A DNA stretch of 64,000 bases from Aselliscus stoliczkanus (GCA_033961575.1 CM066727.1:119648434-119712433); one strand, 5' to 3'. Positions 1 to 10,460 are shown, counted from the stretch's first letter. The notes: generated by a model from the letters alone, not told the origin. Program-made: numbers and translations.

Positions 1-647
1 TGTGTTCTGAAAACTCCCTGCAGAACCTAGAGCCCCTAGAGCAGCTCTGCCCTTGGGCCTTGCCTGTGGGGGAAGGAGATTCTTCCAAGCTGGCCGGAAA
101 ATTGTCTGCCTCTGTCCCTCATCATCTCCTGTGCAGGATGCATAGCACTGAGCACAAATAGGCGACCCCCCCCCCCCACCCATGATGGGGATTCTGTTAC
201 CAACGTTTGCAACATTTCACACTCAGAGTTGCTAACTAAGTGACATTGGTATGGTATAAATATCCTGCTCTTATCAAAAGTATATAACATGGTACCTATT
301 CAGAGCAAATGAGGACATAATTACTTTTTCTGAATAATCCTAAAGAAGTATAATATTCCAGTTTCGCTCCAATTCTCTTCTCCGGCTCAATTCTGCCACA
401 TGAAGTTGTCTCTGGGGGAACATCAGGCATTTTACATCCTTTTTCAAAAGGGCTTTAAGGATGAAGGTGTTTTTGGATGCGTTTTTCAATTCTTGTTCCT
501 GATATTTATGGTAAATATTTAATCTCTGCTCTTATTTTTCTACAACCTTTGTTCTGAGCCTCTTAAAGCATCACTAGCCAGCTCTTGTGGAATGTCATTT
601 AGAAATTCTCCACTGAAATGTTTTGTCTTGTGATTTGTTTCCTGTTA
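1..647. other. Unassigned non-coding sequence
   Basis: No gene or recognisable repeat family is visible here. The only low-complexity feature is a run of 13 C residues at about 165-177. The 84-codon minus-strand open frame at 36-290 reads through that C-run and has no recognisable motif, so I treat it as chance. Confidence 0.5.
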
Positions 648-657
648 AATGTTTACA

Positions 658-766
658 GGGGCCGGCTGAGTGGCACGGTGGTTAAAAGCTGGCTTGAGAC
701 GCCAGCGGCCCCGGTTCGGATCCCACATATGAGGGCTAGTGACACTGCCCTCAAAAAAAACAAAAC
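658..766 (+). mobile_element. Short tRNA-derived SINE, head-only form
   Basis: A SINE copy of about 109 bp consisting of a tRNA-like head and an A-rich tail. A Pol III A-box-like block (tggcacggtgg) and a B-box-like block (ggttcggatcc) are spaced as in a tRNA gene. The head ends at the motif gacactgccctc, and the A-rich tail follows directly. It is flanked by a perfect 10-bp direct repeat, aatgtttaca (648-657 and 767-776), taken as the target-site duplication left by L1-type retrotransposition. The same head occurs in the long copies at 22.6 and 43.1 kb. The opening resembles a Ser/Leu-type tRNA (ggccgagtgg...), which is inference. Confidence 0.87.
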
Positions 767-888
767 AATGTTTACAAACAAACTACTATAGGTAGTAGAC
801 AGCATAATTTTCTGGACTCCCCTAATTTTTATTAGGATTTTAAATGCAAAAAAGAAATGAACATTTTCCAAAAAAGTGCATTTTTGGG

Positions 889-921
<33 letters not shown>

Positions 922-930
922 CGCGTGTGT
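889..930. repeat. (TG)n(CG)n(TG)n microsatellite, Z-DNA-prone
   Basis: Uninterrupted alternating purine-pyrimidine tract: about 12 TG units, about 6 CG units and three more TG units. CG and TG alternation is the classic composition for left-handed Z-DNA. It lies 120 bp downstream of the short SINE. No coding meaning: the minus-strand 117-codon frame across it is just a His/Thr and Arg/Ala repeat translation. Confidence 0.95.
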
Positions 931-1187
931 TTATGTCCAGTTCTCCAAACTGAGCAGATTTATCAAGATTAAAGTTGTTGATTTTGGTTTCTGACGTTGG
1001 CTTCATTTGGAAACCCCATATGTACTATTTAGCAAGCAAACTTTATATGAGGTAACTTCTGCTTTGTTCTATAATTGTTTTGAAAACCTCTGATACTCAA
1101 ATCTCTTTCCAGTGAACTTTGCTTTGGTAATTGTTTCCCTAGAGCTTAAACAAGTGGAACCTATTCAAATGAATTATATTTCCTTTT

Positions 1188-1255
1188 TTTTTTTTTTCTT
1201 TGTGGGCAGTGTCACTGGCTCTCATATGTGGGACCCGTGCCACTCGGCCAGACCC
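1188..1255 (-). mobile_element. Internally deleted short SINE (minus strand)
   Basis: Read on the minus strand this is the same SINE head as at 658, but about 40 bp are missing between the gccgagtggc start and the gtcccacatatgag part. The second half of the A box and most of the B box are therefore gone. The T-run on the left is the element's A tail. A 13-bp direct repeat, tatatttcctttt, flanks it (1175-1187 and 1256-1268), so the insertion ends are intact and the loss is internal. With no Pol III promoter it cannot be a source copy. Confidence 0.82.
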
Positions 1256-1561
1256 TATATTTCCTTTTGAAGTAACAAATCAATGGGGTCATCCATCCAC
1301 ATCCCCATCTGGAAACTTCAGATACTTTTCCAGCTCCTCTGTGTCTCTCATGGCCCTCATCCAAACAGTAGGCCAATCTTGCAAATTCTAATTCAGAAAT
1401 ACCTCTCATTTCCTTCCTCACTCACAAAGGCTCAGCTCAGATCTCACCTTCCCTTGCCTGCGCTATTTGCACCAGCTTCCTCTCTGGGCTTCAGATGTGT
1501 GATAACATCGGGCTCCAAATTACCTCTGCACCCCATCACATTCTTTACCTCAGACATTAAG

Positions 1562-1590
1562 CAACAACAACAACAACAACAACAACAAAA
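1562..1590. repeat. (CAA)n microsatellite
   Basis: Eight to nine CAA units running into an A-rich stretch (cccaaaacaaac). It may be the decayed A-rich end of an older retroposon, but no body is recognisable on either side. Confidence 0.85.
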
Positions 1591-2714
1591 CCCAAAACAA
1601 ACAGCTCACATTTGGTTATTTTCTGATTCAGCAGCCTCCATGACCTATACTGGAAACTGTCAAAGATAAACAAAGCTGGATACTAGTTAACATGGTAAGG
1701 GCACATTGTAAACAACAATAAATATACTATTGCCATAGGGAAGAGTCTAGTGTGAACTGAACTAAAGTTTGGTTTATACAGAGGTGACTGGGCATTTTAA
1801 GGGGAGTCTGAGGAAATGAATAGGGAGGGAGTGAGCGGGGGCTCCGTAGGGAAGTGAAAAATCACAAAAAGTGGGAAGATGGGGTTGGTCTGTATGAAAC
1901 TCATCTGGCTTTGCTAACTGGCACTTATAGAAGTTAGGCCCCTAGCCTCCCTCAGAGACTGGGAGACAGGCTCTAGCTTCAGGTGTTGGCTAGAACAGTG
2001 AATTCTCTTGGCAGCCTTGAGTTTCCTCAGGCAGGCACTTAAAAGGGGATTAGGGTTCTCCTAGGGATGCAGCCTTGAGCTGTTAGAAATCACTTTAGTG
2101 TTTGTTCAACTTTTCATAGGCTAACATTGAGGCCTAGTTAAGAAGAGGCCTCAGAGGGGCCTGGCTAGAATTTGGTCAAGGAAAGAATCTTAGTCAAAAC
2201 AAATTCAAAGCCTTGAGCTTGGTAGATAGGAGTTTGTGTATTTAGACTTCCTTATACCTTGTTGTTGCCCACTCACTGGAGGCCTCAGTGCTCCAGCCAC
2301 ATAGATTTTCTCCTTCAAATGCATGTACTCTCTCAGAGCTGTACTTTGGCAGGTTCTGATCCCTCTGCATAAATATCTTCCTTTCTGGAGAGGAAGTTGA
2401 AATTACCCTTCTGGGAAGTTCTGGCAGCCCTGAGGCCACACACCCACTCTTTTCTAGATTCTCAGAGCACTTTGTTCATAATTCTAGCATAACACACTCT
2501 GCCTTGTTCTGTTTTCCTGCCCATCAAACTGAGCATGAAGAGGGAAGGACCACATTATCCCACCTTTTCCTAAGCGCCAGTATTTACCATAGCACCTCTG
2601 CAATTTCTGCTACATATGACTACTGCAAACCACGATGGTTCAACGAATGGCTAACTTGAATATTAGGATATGCAGGTAAAGTCAGTATCTGTGTCATACA
2701 CACCAGCTACATTT
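1591..2714. other. Unassigned non-coding sequence
   Basis: About 1.1 kb with no recognisable gene. The part at about 1900-2200 has a composition like degraded LTR sequence (repeated gcctagttaag/gaggcctcagagg motifs), but I cannot name a family. Open frames here are under 70 codons. Confidence 0.4.
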
Positions 2715-2839
2715 CTAAGCAGTATGATGCCTGAGCATCCCACAGGGGACAAGAAAGGAGTCAGCCAACAGAATAAGGCAGAGCTGAGATGGAACATAAC
2801 AGAGCAAAGAAAGGAAGTGAGAGGATGAGAGACTCCAAG

Positions 2840-3290
2840 TCGTGGTGGAACCTGGACCTAGTTGAGTTTGACATACCACTTCTGCCTCCCTGGGCATGAA
2901 GTCCAGTTGTGCAGAGATTACAATATGTTCACCAAAACCTGTTTCTTTTTCCTCTGGTGTACCCAGCGAGGCTACAGTTCCCAGCCCTCTCTGCAGTTGG
3001 GTCTGGTCTTGAGTTGTCACCAAATGTGCCTGGAATACATATAACCTATTTCCAGGCTTAGCCCACAAACACATCCCATGAGGGCTCTTCCATCTCCTTT
3101 CCCTATCCATTGGGTAGGAGGAGGTTGAAGAGTTGGAGAAGGATAGATCCTGTAGCCATCTGACTAGGATACTAGCGGTGGATGGTGACGTGAGCAAAAA
3201 ATAAACGTTCATTGTGTTAAGACAGTGAGATGTGGGGGGTTAACCTTTTGAGCAACTAGTGATTAACACCTTAACTAACCTGTCTAACAG
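2840..3290 (+). repeat. Degraded LTR-like interspersed repeat
   Basis: The segment reads like a known class of mammalian LTR: a 'ggctacagttcccagccctc' block, then a 'gtgagcaaaaaataaacgttcattgtgttaag' type end with a poly(A) signal at about 3201-3206, and a closing 'cagtgagatgtgggg'. This order (AATAAA, then tgtgttaag, then cactgag) is typical of ERVL/MaLR-like LTR 3' ends. Family assignment is uncertain. The 165-codon minus-strand frame at 2715-3212 runs antisense through this block and has no domain I recognise, so it is not called as a gene. Confidence 0.5.
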
Positions 3291-3724
3291 TTAACCTCTC
3301 ATTGCTGAAGCCAAGTTAGGGTGCATTGTTTGTCTCTTGCAACCAGAAGAGCTCTGCTTACATTTGCCACTTGAGTATAACTCAATTGAAGGAGAGTTGC
3401 AGTAAAAAAATACTGGACTTAATGTCAGAATATCCAAGTTCCCTATCCTTGTCCTATTCACTTCGTAATTTTCATTAACTACAATTTGAGTTTACATTTC
3501 TAAACTGAGTTACTCTCTTGGGTTTGACTTTTACTGTGGCTCTTTAGTTCATCTAATCTCCACTTCCCTTACCTGATTCCTTTCACTTTCACAGTGTCAC
3601 TGTGAAATGTATTGGTTATTTGAGCTGTATTGGTTATTGTATTACATAGTCTTTCTATTTAGTGGTTGTTTTATTTCCAGGTACTTGGAAAAGTTCTAGA
3701 AATAACTTTAAGAACCTCTTTCCA

Positions 3725-4235
3725 GGTGAAATATTTTTTAAAATTATTTTGGAAAGTTTCAAACATACATGGAAGTAGAGAAAAGCATAACAAAGTTCCA
3801 TGTAGTCATTATCTATCTTCAAATGTCACCATAACATTTTGCCTATTTTATTTCTTCTATTCCCTGCCCTCTGCCCTTTTTTTATGACTGGAGTATATTA
3901 AAGCAAATCCCAAGTATTTTACCCCTAAGTATTTCTGTGTGTATATATGTATATATTTATTTTATATATGTATGTATGGATACTTATATTTATACATTTA
4001 TGTCCCTAGCAGATAAGGGCTTTTTGTTTTAACCTGAGCACAATGCCATTATCACATCTCACAAAACTGGCAATAATTCCTTAATAATATCTAATATTCA
4101 CTCCATTAAAAATTTCCCAGATATCTCAGTAATATCTCTTTGTAATTGGTTTGACTTTAATTGGCATCCAAAAAAGAAAAGATTCACATATTGCATTTGG
4201 CGGGTGTGTCTTTGAGTTTTCTATAACCTAAACGT
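3725..4235 (-). mobile_element. Old L1 3' UTR fragment (minus strand)
   Basis: Matches the style of old mammalian L1 3' UTRs read from the 3' end: 'ggaaagtttcaaacata', 'gagaaaagcataacaaag', 'tggagtatattaaagcaa', then 'ccattatcacatctcac', 'caataattccttaataat' and 'ttcccagatatctcagtaat'. The order is the usual one for L1M-type ends. It is interrupted by an AT-rich TATG/TATA tract at about 3940-3990 and is heavily diverged, with no open frame left. Confidence 0.65.
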
Positions 4236-4259
4236 GACTCTAATGGTTGGTTTTAGCTG

Positions 4260-4730
4260 TAAAATCACTACAAAACTTAGCAGCTTCAATAAACACTTTT
4301 TATTTAGCACAAAATTTTGTGGTTTCACAGTTGGTCTGGGCTCATATGTGCTAGGTGCCAGGTCAGCAGAAATCTAGCTGGGGTTGGGGTAGAAGGCCCA
4401 CCTGATGGTTTATCTTTGTGTCTGTGGCCTCTCTTACCCCAGGAGGCTAGACTGGGTTTGTTCCCATGGTGCTAGGTTCCCCTAAGCAGTTAGAAGGTTC
4501 CCCTAAGCAGTTAGAAGGAACTCCTGCAAGATCCCCCTGAAGGCTTGCACTGCACGTGCTGCTTTGTCAAACTCTAATTGGCCAAAGAAGTCACAGGACC
4601 CGCTCACACTCCAGAGGTAGGGGAGTAAACTTTAACTTTTGCGGGGAAAGGTTGCAAAGTCACATTGCAAAAGACATGGCTATACCAAGAGGAGAATAAT
4701 TTGTGGTCATTTTGGCAATCTACTTATATA
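4260..4730 (-). repeat. LTR-like ancient repeat, MLT1-like (minus strand)
   Basis: Opens with 'aaaatcactacaaaacttagcagcttcaataaacac...tttattt', which on the minus strand is the usual MLT1-like 3' end (…gttttaagc…ctaagttttg…). The body then has the 'ggtctgggctcatatg' and 'ctgatggttta' style of these LTRs, and it contains the 21-bp tandem duplication annotated separately. Subfamily not assigned. Confidence 0.45.
4475..4516. repeat. Perfect 21-bp tandem duplication
   Basis: A 21-bp unit at 4475-4495, containing cccctaagcagttagaa, is repeated immediately and exactly at 4496-4516. Because the copies are identical while the surrounding LTR-like repeat is degraded, the duplication is much younger than its host element. 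Replication slippage is the simplest explanation. Confidence 0.95.
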
Positions 4731-4739
4731 GTTACCTTC

Positions 4740-5735
4740 CATTTATTCCCAGGCAAAAATGTTTGAATTTTCATAACCCTTAATAGCTGTCAAAGAATAT
4801 AAATTTCTTTAAGTTTATCACTGACGTTCAACCTAACTATTCTTAAACTAGTAAAAATTGACCACTTATAAAGTTTTAAGAACATTGGATCAGCAGCCAT
4901 AAGATCTTTTTGTGTCTATATAACGATTTTATTCGTTTCCTTCAAATAGAAAGTTCTGTTCATGAGTACTTTTATTTCCAACACACCTTTACAATGACTG
5001 AAAAAAAATCCCTTAAGATATATAATTAGAGCATAATAAAAGGTTTTGAATAATTTTAATTTAAGAATTTGAGTAGCAGATCTTTTATTCTCTTTCCAGG
5101 GGGTTATCAGACACATAGGAACCATCAGGAATGGAGTTCTATTTCTCTGGTGGAAGGCAATAGTTGAATAGGAGAAAAAGAAAGCTATTTATCAAAGCTA
5201 TCTGTAGACTGAGAGCCTAATTTATGTGGTGGGAACATTTCTGTCAAATACTTCGTAATAATGAAAAATGATCAATTGTTAAAGACCTTGCCAGGTCAGC
5301 TTAATTGGGCAGTAAAGCAAGGTGACGAGAAGGCTGATAAAACAATTGCAAATCTTTGCTGAATATACAGCTTTAATTATCGGGCTTTGAACTTACAGGC
5401 TTTACTTGTGATGTGCTAGAGCCAGCTCATACTGGCTTGTGACAGCCAATTTACTCATCTCTTTCTAATTGCATGTTTAGTAAAGTCATATTGAATGTTT
5501 TGAAATTGGCTGGAGTGGGAGTATTTACACCATGGCAATTGGCAAATTCTACAAATCAGAGCCTCTTTTTTTCCTGACAGGCAATTATTAAACATTTACA
5601 GTGTACCACTGACTTTTACCCACATCAAAAATGGCAGGCACCACTTTCTAGGAATGTTCAAAGAAAGTTTCTTTTGTGATAGGAGGGGACAGGAGGGCTT
5701 CCCTGGGTATCTTTTCTATCAACCCATGTCTGCAG
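4740..5735. other. Repeat-free sequence; possible conserved non-coding element at 5130-5650
   Basis: No transposon signature is visible. From about 5130 to 5650 the sequence is AT-rich but not low-complexity and contains homeodomain-like cores (TTTAATTATC at about 5372, several TAATT/CAATT words) and the locally symmetrical word pair 'gagccagctcatactggcttgtg'. This texture is typical of conserved non-coding elements near developmental genes, but conservation cannot be seen from one sequence. No coding frame of note. Confidence 0.35.
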
Positions 5736-5736
5736 G

Positions 5737-6183
5737 TTGCTGGTAGCCTACTTGGATATAAGCAAAGAAAGAGCACCTTCGAGAGCTGAAAAGAAGCAGA
5801 GACAAAAGAAGGGAACAAGGCATGTGCTTGGTCCTTTGCTTACCCTCCTGACTCAGGCTTTCATCAGACTCATGTTAGAAGTGCTCTTTAGCTTGTTTCT
5901 TAGTGCTCAAATATCACCTGAGTCTGTTAGCAAGAAAGGCAGGAATCAAAGGAACTCTTTCTATATCACAGAATTTGGCCATTCAGTCTCATGTGAGGCC
6001 CTCGTCTGCCACAACATTTCCCATCTGCAAGGCAGAGCCAGGTTCCTCCCCACTGGGCCAGAGTTATGGCTAATGCCATGCTGCCTCTCCCTGTAGGGTA
6101 AGAAATGGAATGCGATTATTGAGAGGAGTCAGGACTCTCCGCGGAGAAGATTTGGAAGTCCTCAGGCAACATCTTGCTATTGA
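5737..6183. other. Unassigned sequence with a spurious open frame
   Basis: A 119-codon plus-strand open frame spans 5737-6096. The predicted protein begins as a Lys/Arg-rich stretch and shows no domain, signal peptide or family resemblance, and its start lies in otherwise unremarkable DNA. I regard it as chance. Confidence 0.4.
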
Positions 6184-6184
6184 A

Positions 6185-6330
6185 AGTGCAGGTCATGGGC
6201 CAGGAGAATCTATATCTCTTTGGAGCTTGTCAGAAATGCAAAAAGCTCAGGCCCCACTCAGACCTACTGCATCACTATGTGCATTTGAACAAGATGCCAG
6301 GTGGTTTTTATGCACACTGTAAGTGTGAGA
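6185..6330 (+). mobile_element. Non-autonomous hAT-type (MER) DNA transposon remnant
   Basis: Contains the ordered motifs 'caggtcatgggcc', 'gagcttgtcagaaatgca', 'ctcaggccccactcagacctactg', 'aacaagatgccaggtg' and 'tatgcacact'. This is the same arrangement as the copies at 15583-15740 and 42755-42901. The order belongs to small hAT-Charlie-related MER elements of mammals. Diverged and without transposase. The overlapping 101-codon frame is a chance translation of it. Confidence 0.7.
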
Positions 6331-7320
6331 GTGATCTTGGTGGTGATTTATTCATGGGAGCAGAGAAATACCAATGTGTTTTCTTGTACAGGACACATTT
6401 AAATCTTATTTCTAGCCCCCTGTTATTTCTTAGCCTTTGTTTTTCCACTTCTAGGTTCTCATATAAGCTCCATGCTTAGCAAACTGCTAGGCCTTTCCAG
6501 GAACAACATTTACAAAATCATCACAGTAGAAAAATGTATATTGATTTACCTAAAATGGTGGTACCTTGGGTGGATGGGGGAGATGAGCATTAACTCCTCA
6601 TCCATAATAGCAGAAATCAATAGATCAGATAAATGATGTAAAAAATCAAGAAATAGCCTTATCATCACATTATTAAAAGATATGAAAGCAATGACCAGGA
6701 TTACAAAGGAATAGCTAAATTATTTAAAATAGTTGGCTTTAAGAAGTCAGAGTTTTAAAAAAATCCTGTTTGGACTATTTCTTTTCTAAAATCTATGTAT
6801 ATATTACTTTGATATCACTTAAAGATGTCATACGATTTTGTATGTTATGCATCCCTGGAAACCACCTTAGACCCTTTCTGAGAACAAGGTGGATTATAAA
6901 CCAGCAAACAAACAAAACCAAAAATCATCCCCAGGGAGAACAGGCAGCCTATAATAATGGCTAAAATGGGGAACACCGTGGATTATGCAAGAAAAATATG
7001 TAAAGAATGATAATTTAGAGAGAAAACGAATTGTTCATACCAGCGATGACCTTATATTGATGATGTTATATTTGAAGGATGACAAGAGGAGATGTGGGGA
7101 TATGAGGAGAGATAGAGAAGCCACGCAAAGGAGGTGCTAGGATACTTTTCATGAGAGAAGTCCATGCTACCATGAGAGGAACTTTTCTCAGAATTCTCCC
7201 AGTGATTTATCTGCCAGTGGTGAAAGATTGGTATATGCTGTAAAAGATATTAACTATGAAATTTGGGAAAACAAGCCATAGAACATGAAAGGACTTTAAA
7301 AATCACTTGGGACAGTAGTT
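6331..7320. other. Unassigned AT-rich sequence
   Basis: About 1 kb without a recognisable gene or repeat family. Frames are short and interrupted. Confidence 0.4.
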
Positions 7321-7689
7321 TTCAATCTTTATTTTGGTTGTTGAGGGTTTCCCCCCACCCCAAATGAAATCTTACTCAGAATTCCCATGTACAGAAGCAG
7401 GCAGAACTGCTGAGGTTGAAGTGGAGGGTGGACATCACAGGGCCAGCCTGGTCCCATGAACCTCCATCTTACCCTCAACATGCTCTGAGCTCTGAAGTAC
7501 ACAAGTAGAAAGTGCACTGTATGACAGCTCACAAACATTCCTCATTTTACTAAGGCTTAGGAAGATTTGCTCATGGTTATGTGATTTGTTCATGGTTATG
7601 TAAAAGGTCAATGGCAGAGCCAAGCCATGACCTCAATTTTCTTGACTCTGAATCCAGTGCTCTTTCCCACCTACCTCACTGCTTACTGC

Positions 7690-7832
7690 ATGACATGGTT
7701 GGACGGGCAGTCGATTCCAATAGACTATAAATACTGTGTAGACTGGGATTGGGTTTAGCTTTTTCAGTGCTGTAGAATGGTTGGCATGAAGTAGGCCCTC
7801 CAGATGTATTTGTTGAATAAATGAAATATACA
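7690..7832 (+). mobile_element. L2-like 3' end
   Basis: The closing motif 'gaagtaggccctccagatgtatttgttgaataaatgaaa' type (7789-7828) matches the usual 3' end of mammalian L2 LINEs, in which a '(t)gctcaataaatgtttgttgaatgaatga' form is common. Upstream similarity fades quickly. The segment at 7500-7680 has MIR/L2-like 'tcattttact', 'gcagagccaagc' words and may belong to the same fossil cluster. Confidence 0.5.
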
Positions 7833-8167
7833 ATGTTATGTCGACTTAATTCTTGATGCTTTTAGGGAGTGAAATGGAGTTAAAAGATATGAGAAGTACA
7901 GTTACTTCATCTTGTTAAAATCATTTCTCTGAGGAGAGAGGTTAGTTTCTTGAAGATAAATAACTTACTGTTTTTACCTCTTTTTAAGCCTTACACAATC
8001 CTTTCTCTATCCTTCTCCAATTTGGTACTCCTTCACAGGGAGTTTCATTTGTTCAGGATTAAGATCTTTTTGGTCTTCCTGTCTTTGAATAGCCCAAAAT
8101 GCAGGTCACTTTTTAGACCAGCTCTTTTATAAGCTTTATTTCGGTGGAGATTGACTTCGGCTATAGA

Positions 8168-8505
8168 GATAGGAGGTGTGATCAAAAAGTACGGTGAATG
8201 TTTATATTTAAAAAATGTATTACAGTAAAAGACACATTGCCATTAATCCCCCTCAAAATACTCCCCCTCACTTAGAACACACTTATCCCATCTTTCTTGC
8301 CACTTTCTGAAGGGGTTCTGGATGTCCTCTTTCATGAGTGTCTTTAGTTGCGCTGTCGTGCCTGCCTTGATGTCCTGAATCATTTTGACTTTTGGGAAGA
8401 GACAGAAGTCACATGGTGCGAGATCAGCTGAATAAGGTGGCTGAGGGCACACTGTAATATTTTATTTGACAGAAATTGCCATACCAGAAGTGATGAGTGA
8501 CACAG
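8168..8505 (-). pseudogene. Mariner transposase C-terminal fragment (minus strand)
   Basis: The minus-strand 69-codon frame at 8243-8452 encodes the C-terminal part of a mariner-family (Tc1/mariner) transposase: the PPYSADLAPCDF catalytic block near its N-terminus and the GEYFEGD end. In mariners the Asp of the PYSxDLAP block is the third acidic residue of the D,D(34)D catalytic triad, and it is present here. Homology continues past the frame to about 8503 with loss of reading frame. The outer end at about 8174 (gtgtgatcaaaaagtacgg) looks like a mariner terminal inverted repeat. Only the last part of the gene remains, so it cannot encode an active enzyme. The matching inverted copy is at 8640-8835. 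Confidence 0.85.
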
Positions 8506-8639
8506 AGCCTTTCCATTTGATTACAAAATACAATGAATGCTGCTTCCGAGTGCCATCCAATGGAAAGGCGGGGATCTTCATATGGGAAATGGTAGGTTGA
8601 ACCTTAGTGACAGTGTGTGACAAGTTTCAACTTGTTTGG

Positions 8640-8835
8640 TGCAGTCAGTTGGGTGTGAGCTACAGTTGAGAGAAGATGTCATCCTCTATCATGACAACAT
8701 TCTGTGTCACACATTGCTTCTGGTATATGGCAATTTCTGACAAATAAAAACATTAGGGTGTGTCCTCATCCACCTTATTCAGTGAATCTGGCGCCATGTG
8801 ACTTTTGGCTCTTCCACAAAGTCAAAATGATTCCA
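8640..8835 (+). pseudogene. Second mariner transposase fragment (plus strand, head-to-head)
   Basis: Plus-strand remnant of the same mariner family. It carries the HDN motif (second catalytic Asp, at about 8689-8697), then a stop codon and a frame change, then PHPPYSVNLAPCDFWLF. The third catalytic Asp position is Asn here (D to N), so it is dead at the catalytic site as well as frame-broken. Similarity to the minus-strand copy stops abruptly at about 8833. The 8704-8833 and 8377-8503 segments form an inverted repeat with a roughly 200-bp spacer. Confidence 0.78.
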
Positions 8836-10200
8836 CCTGTGTCTTGATAGGTGCCTCTCCCTGGTGACTTCTGTCAGGTGTCCTGGGCAATTTGACAATG
8901 AGAATGAACATCAAAAGAGGCACACTGAGGGGAGAAAAGAAACAATAAGCCATCAGCTCTTCAGTACCAGAGTTACAGGCAACAGCTCAGCCTCACTGCC
9001 AGTGCATTCTCTGGGACCCTGAGGTGTACAAATTCACTTTATTTTTCTTTGGAAGAATTAGCGAAAGGTATTGGTTGGCTGACCTACCAGCTGTACACTG
9101 TGGCTGAAATAGCCTGTTTAGGCCAAAGTGAAATGGCTAGTTATTCCTCCCTCCTTATTAGTTATTCCACTGCACTGAAGTTACCTTTCAAAGAAGCAAC
9201 TACAAAGATCATTTTATGTTCAGTGCCAAGGGGTGGACACAGAAGGAGGTGCCAAGACTTGTAGTGGCTGGGGATGACGGGTGAGTTTTTATGCAGGCAA
9301 AATGACCAGAGGGACTTTTCAAAAGTTGGCATCAGGACTTTTTCTCCTTTTTAAAAAATTCTGACAGTAATGAATGAAGTATGTTAGGCTTGTTTTCAAT
9401 TATGCAACAAGTCCCCATTCATTAGAAACCAAGGCAGTGATCCCAGCTGTATTTTAGTGACTTTGAAATTACAGTCCCCTGCTTGGCTTGAGGTTGAACA
9501 ATTTCAGTGTTCAGCATCCGTGTTGCCAGCTCAGGTATCCCGGGAGTGATTAAATGTTTGCATATTCAGGAAAGAGAGCCGAATCTTTCCCACTTGAGTT
9601 TGGAGGTCTCAGGGCTTAGCATTTGTTTCTGGGTTATGTAGAAGTGGGAAATACAAGAATTCCAACCTGATTCTGTGTTGCAAGGGGAGGGATTGACATA
9701 GTCAGGTGGGTGGGACCCTTAGGTAACTCAGCTCACTGTCCCCTCACCATGATTGCTCCACATATTAAGAACATTGTGGATTTGGGAATTCATATTTTTA
9801 TGACTAGGAACATTTAAGATATGATCATATATCTAGACTTTTTGATATTGGGGTAGATGAAAGCAGGATCCACTTATATTCCTTAGCCCTAAATTGTCAT
9901 CAAATATAAGGTATACACTGATTTAATAACTTTTTTTGGGGGGGGGTGAAGGGCATCGGGGGCTGGGAAGAAGAAACAGAAACACACAAGTACATATCGA
10001 TTATAAAATATACTTCAATGTCAGAAGCATCAAATTTGGGGGAAAAATTGTATTTTAGCCTTGAGAAAAACATATTTTGAGATCATGGGAAAATGTTTTA
10101 TTAGAACTGCATAGACACCACAAAGCCTGGTTTTTACTCAATAGATCTTTGAAGGCTAAGGTGAGCTAAAAGATTTTGTTGATACTTGAAGGACAAGTAG
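8836..10200. other. Unassigned sequence
   Basis: No clear repeat family or gene. A 71-codon plus-strand frame at 9049-9264 has no recognisable motif. A T/G homopolymer junction (ttttttt then ggggggg) lies at about 9930-9947. Confidence 0.4.
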
Positions 10201-10229
10201 GGATTAGAGAATCGTAATGAACAATGCAA

Positions 10230-10460
10230 TAATGACAACATAATGATGACAATAATGATAAGCATATAGAACAATGACTATATGCAAGACATTGAGCCAG
10301 ATGCTTTGTACATGCTATTTACAATGCATTCTAGAATCTGGAGACATGGGTATTAATAGCCCATTTTACCAAGGCTCACATGACTTGGCAAAACACCACA
10401 AAAGTACTGCAGGATGAAGATGAGATTCGAAATGAGCTCTGTTGATTCCCCCAAAGCCAC
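10230..10460 (+). mobile_element. MIR/L2-class ancient repeat remnant
   Basis: Contains 'gccagatgctttgtacatgc', 'cattttaccaaggctcac' and 'gatgagattcgaaatgagctctg'. In order these match the widespread mammalian fossil repeat whose core reads like 'cattttacagatgaggaaactgaggc ... ctgggattcaaacccag'. Strongly diverged; subfamily (MIR3 or L2) uncertain. Confidence 0.45.

Noticed and set aside
2715..3212. 165-codon minus-strand open frame
   Set aside because: It runs antisense through an LTR-like repeat, has no recognisable domain, and shows no exon or promoter context.
6174..6479. 101-codon plus-strand open frame with Cys pairs (CQKCKK, HCKCE)
   Set aside because: The zinc-finger-like Cys pattern is accidental: the first half is a hAT-type MER element read in one frame.
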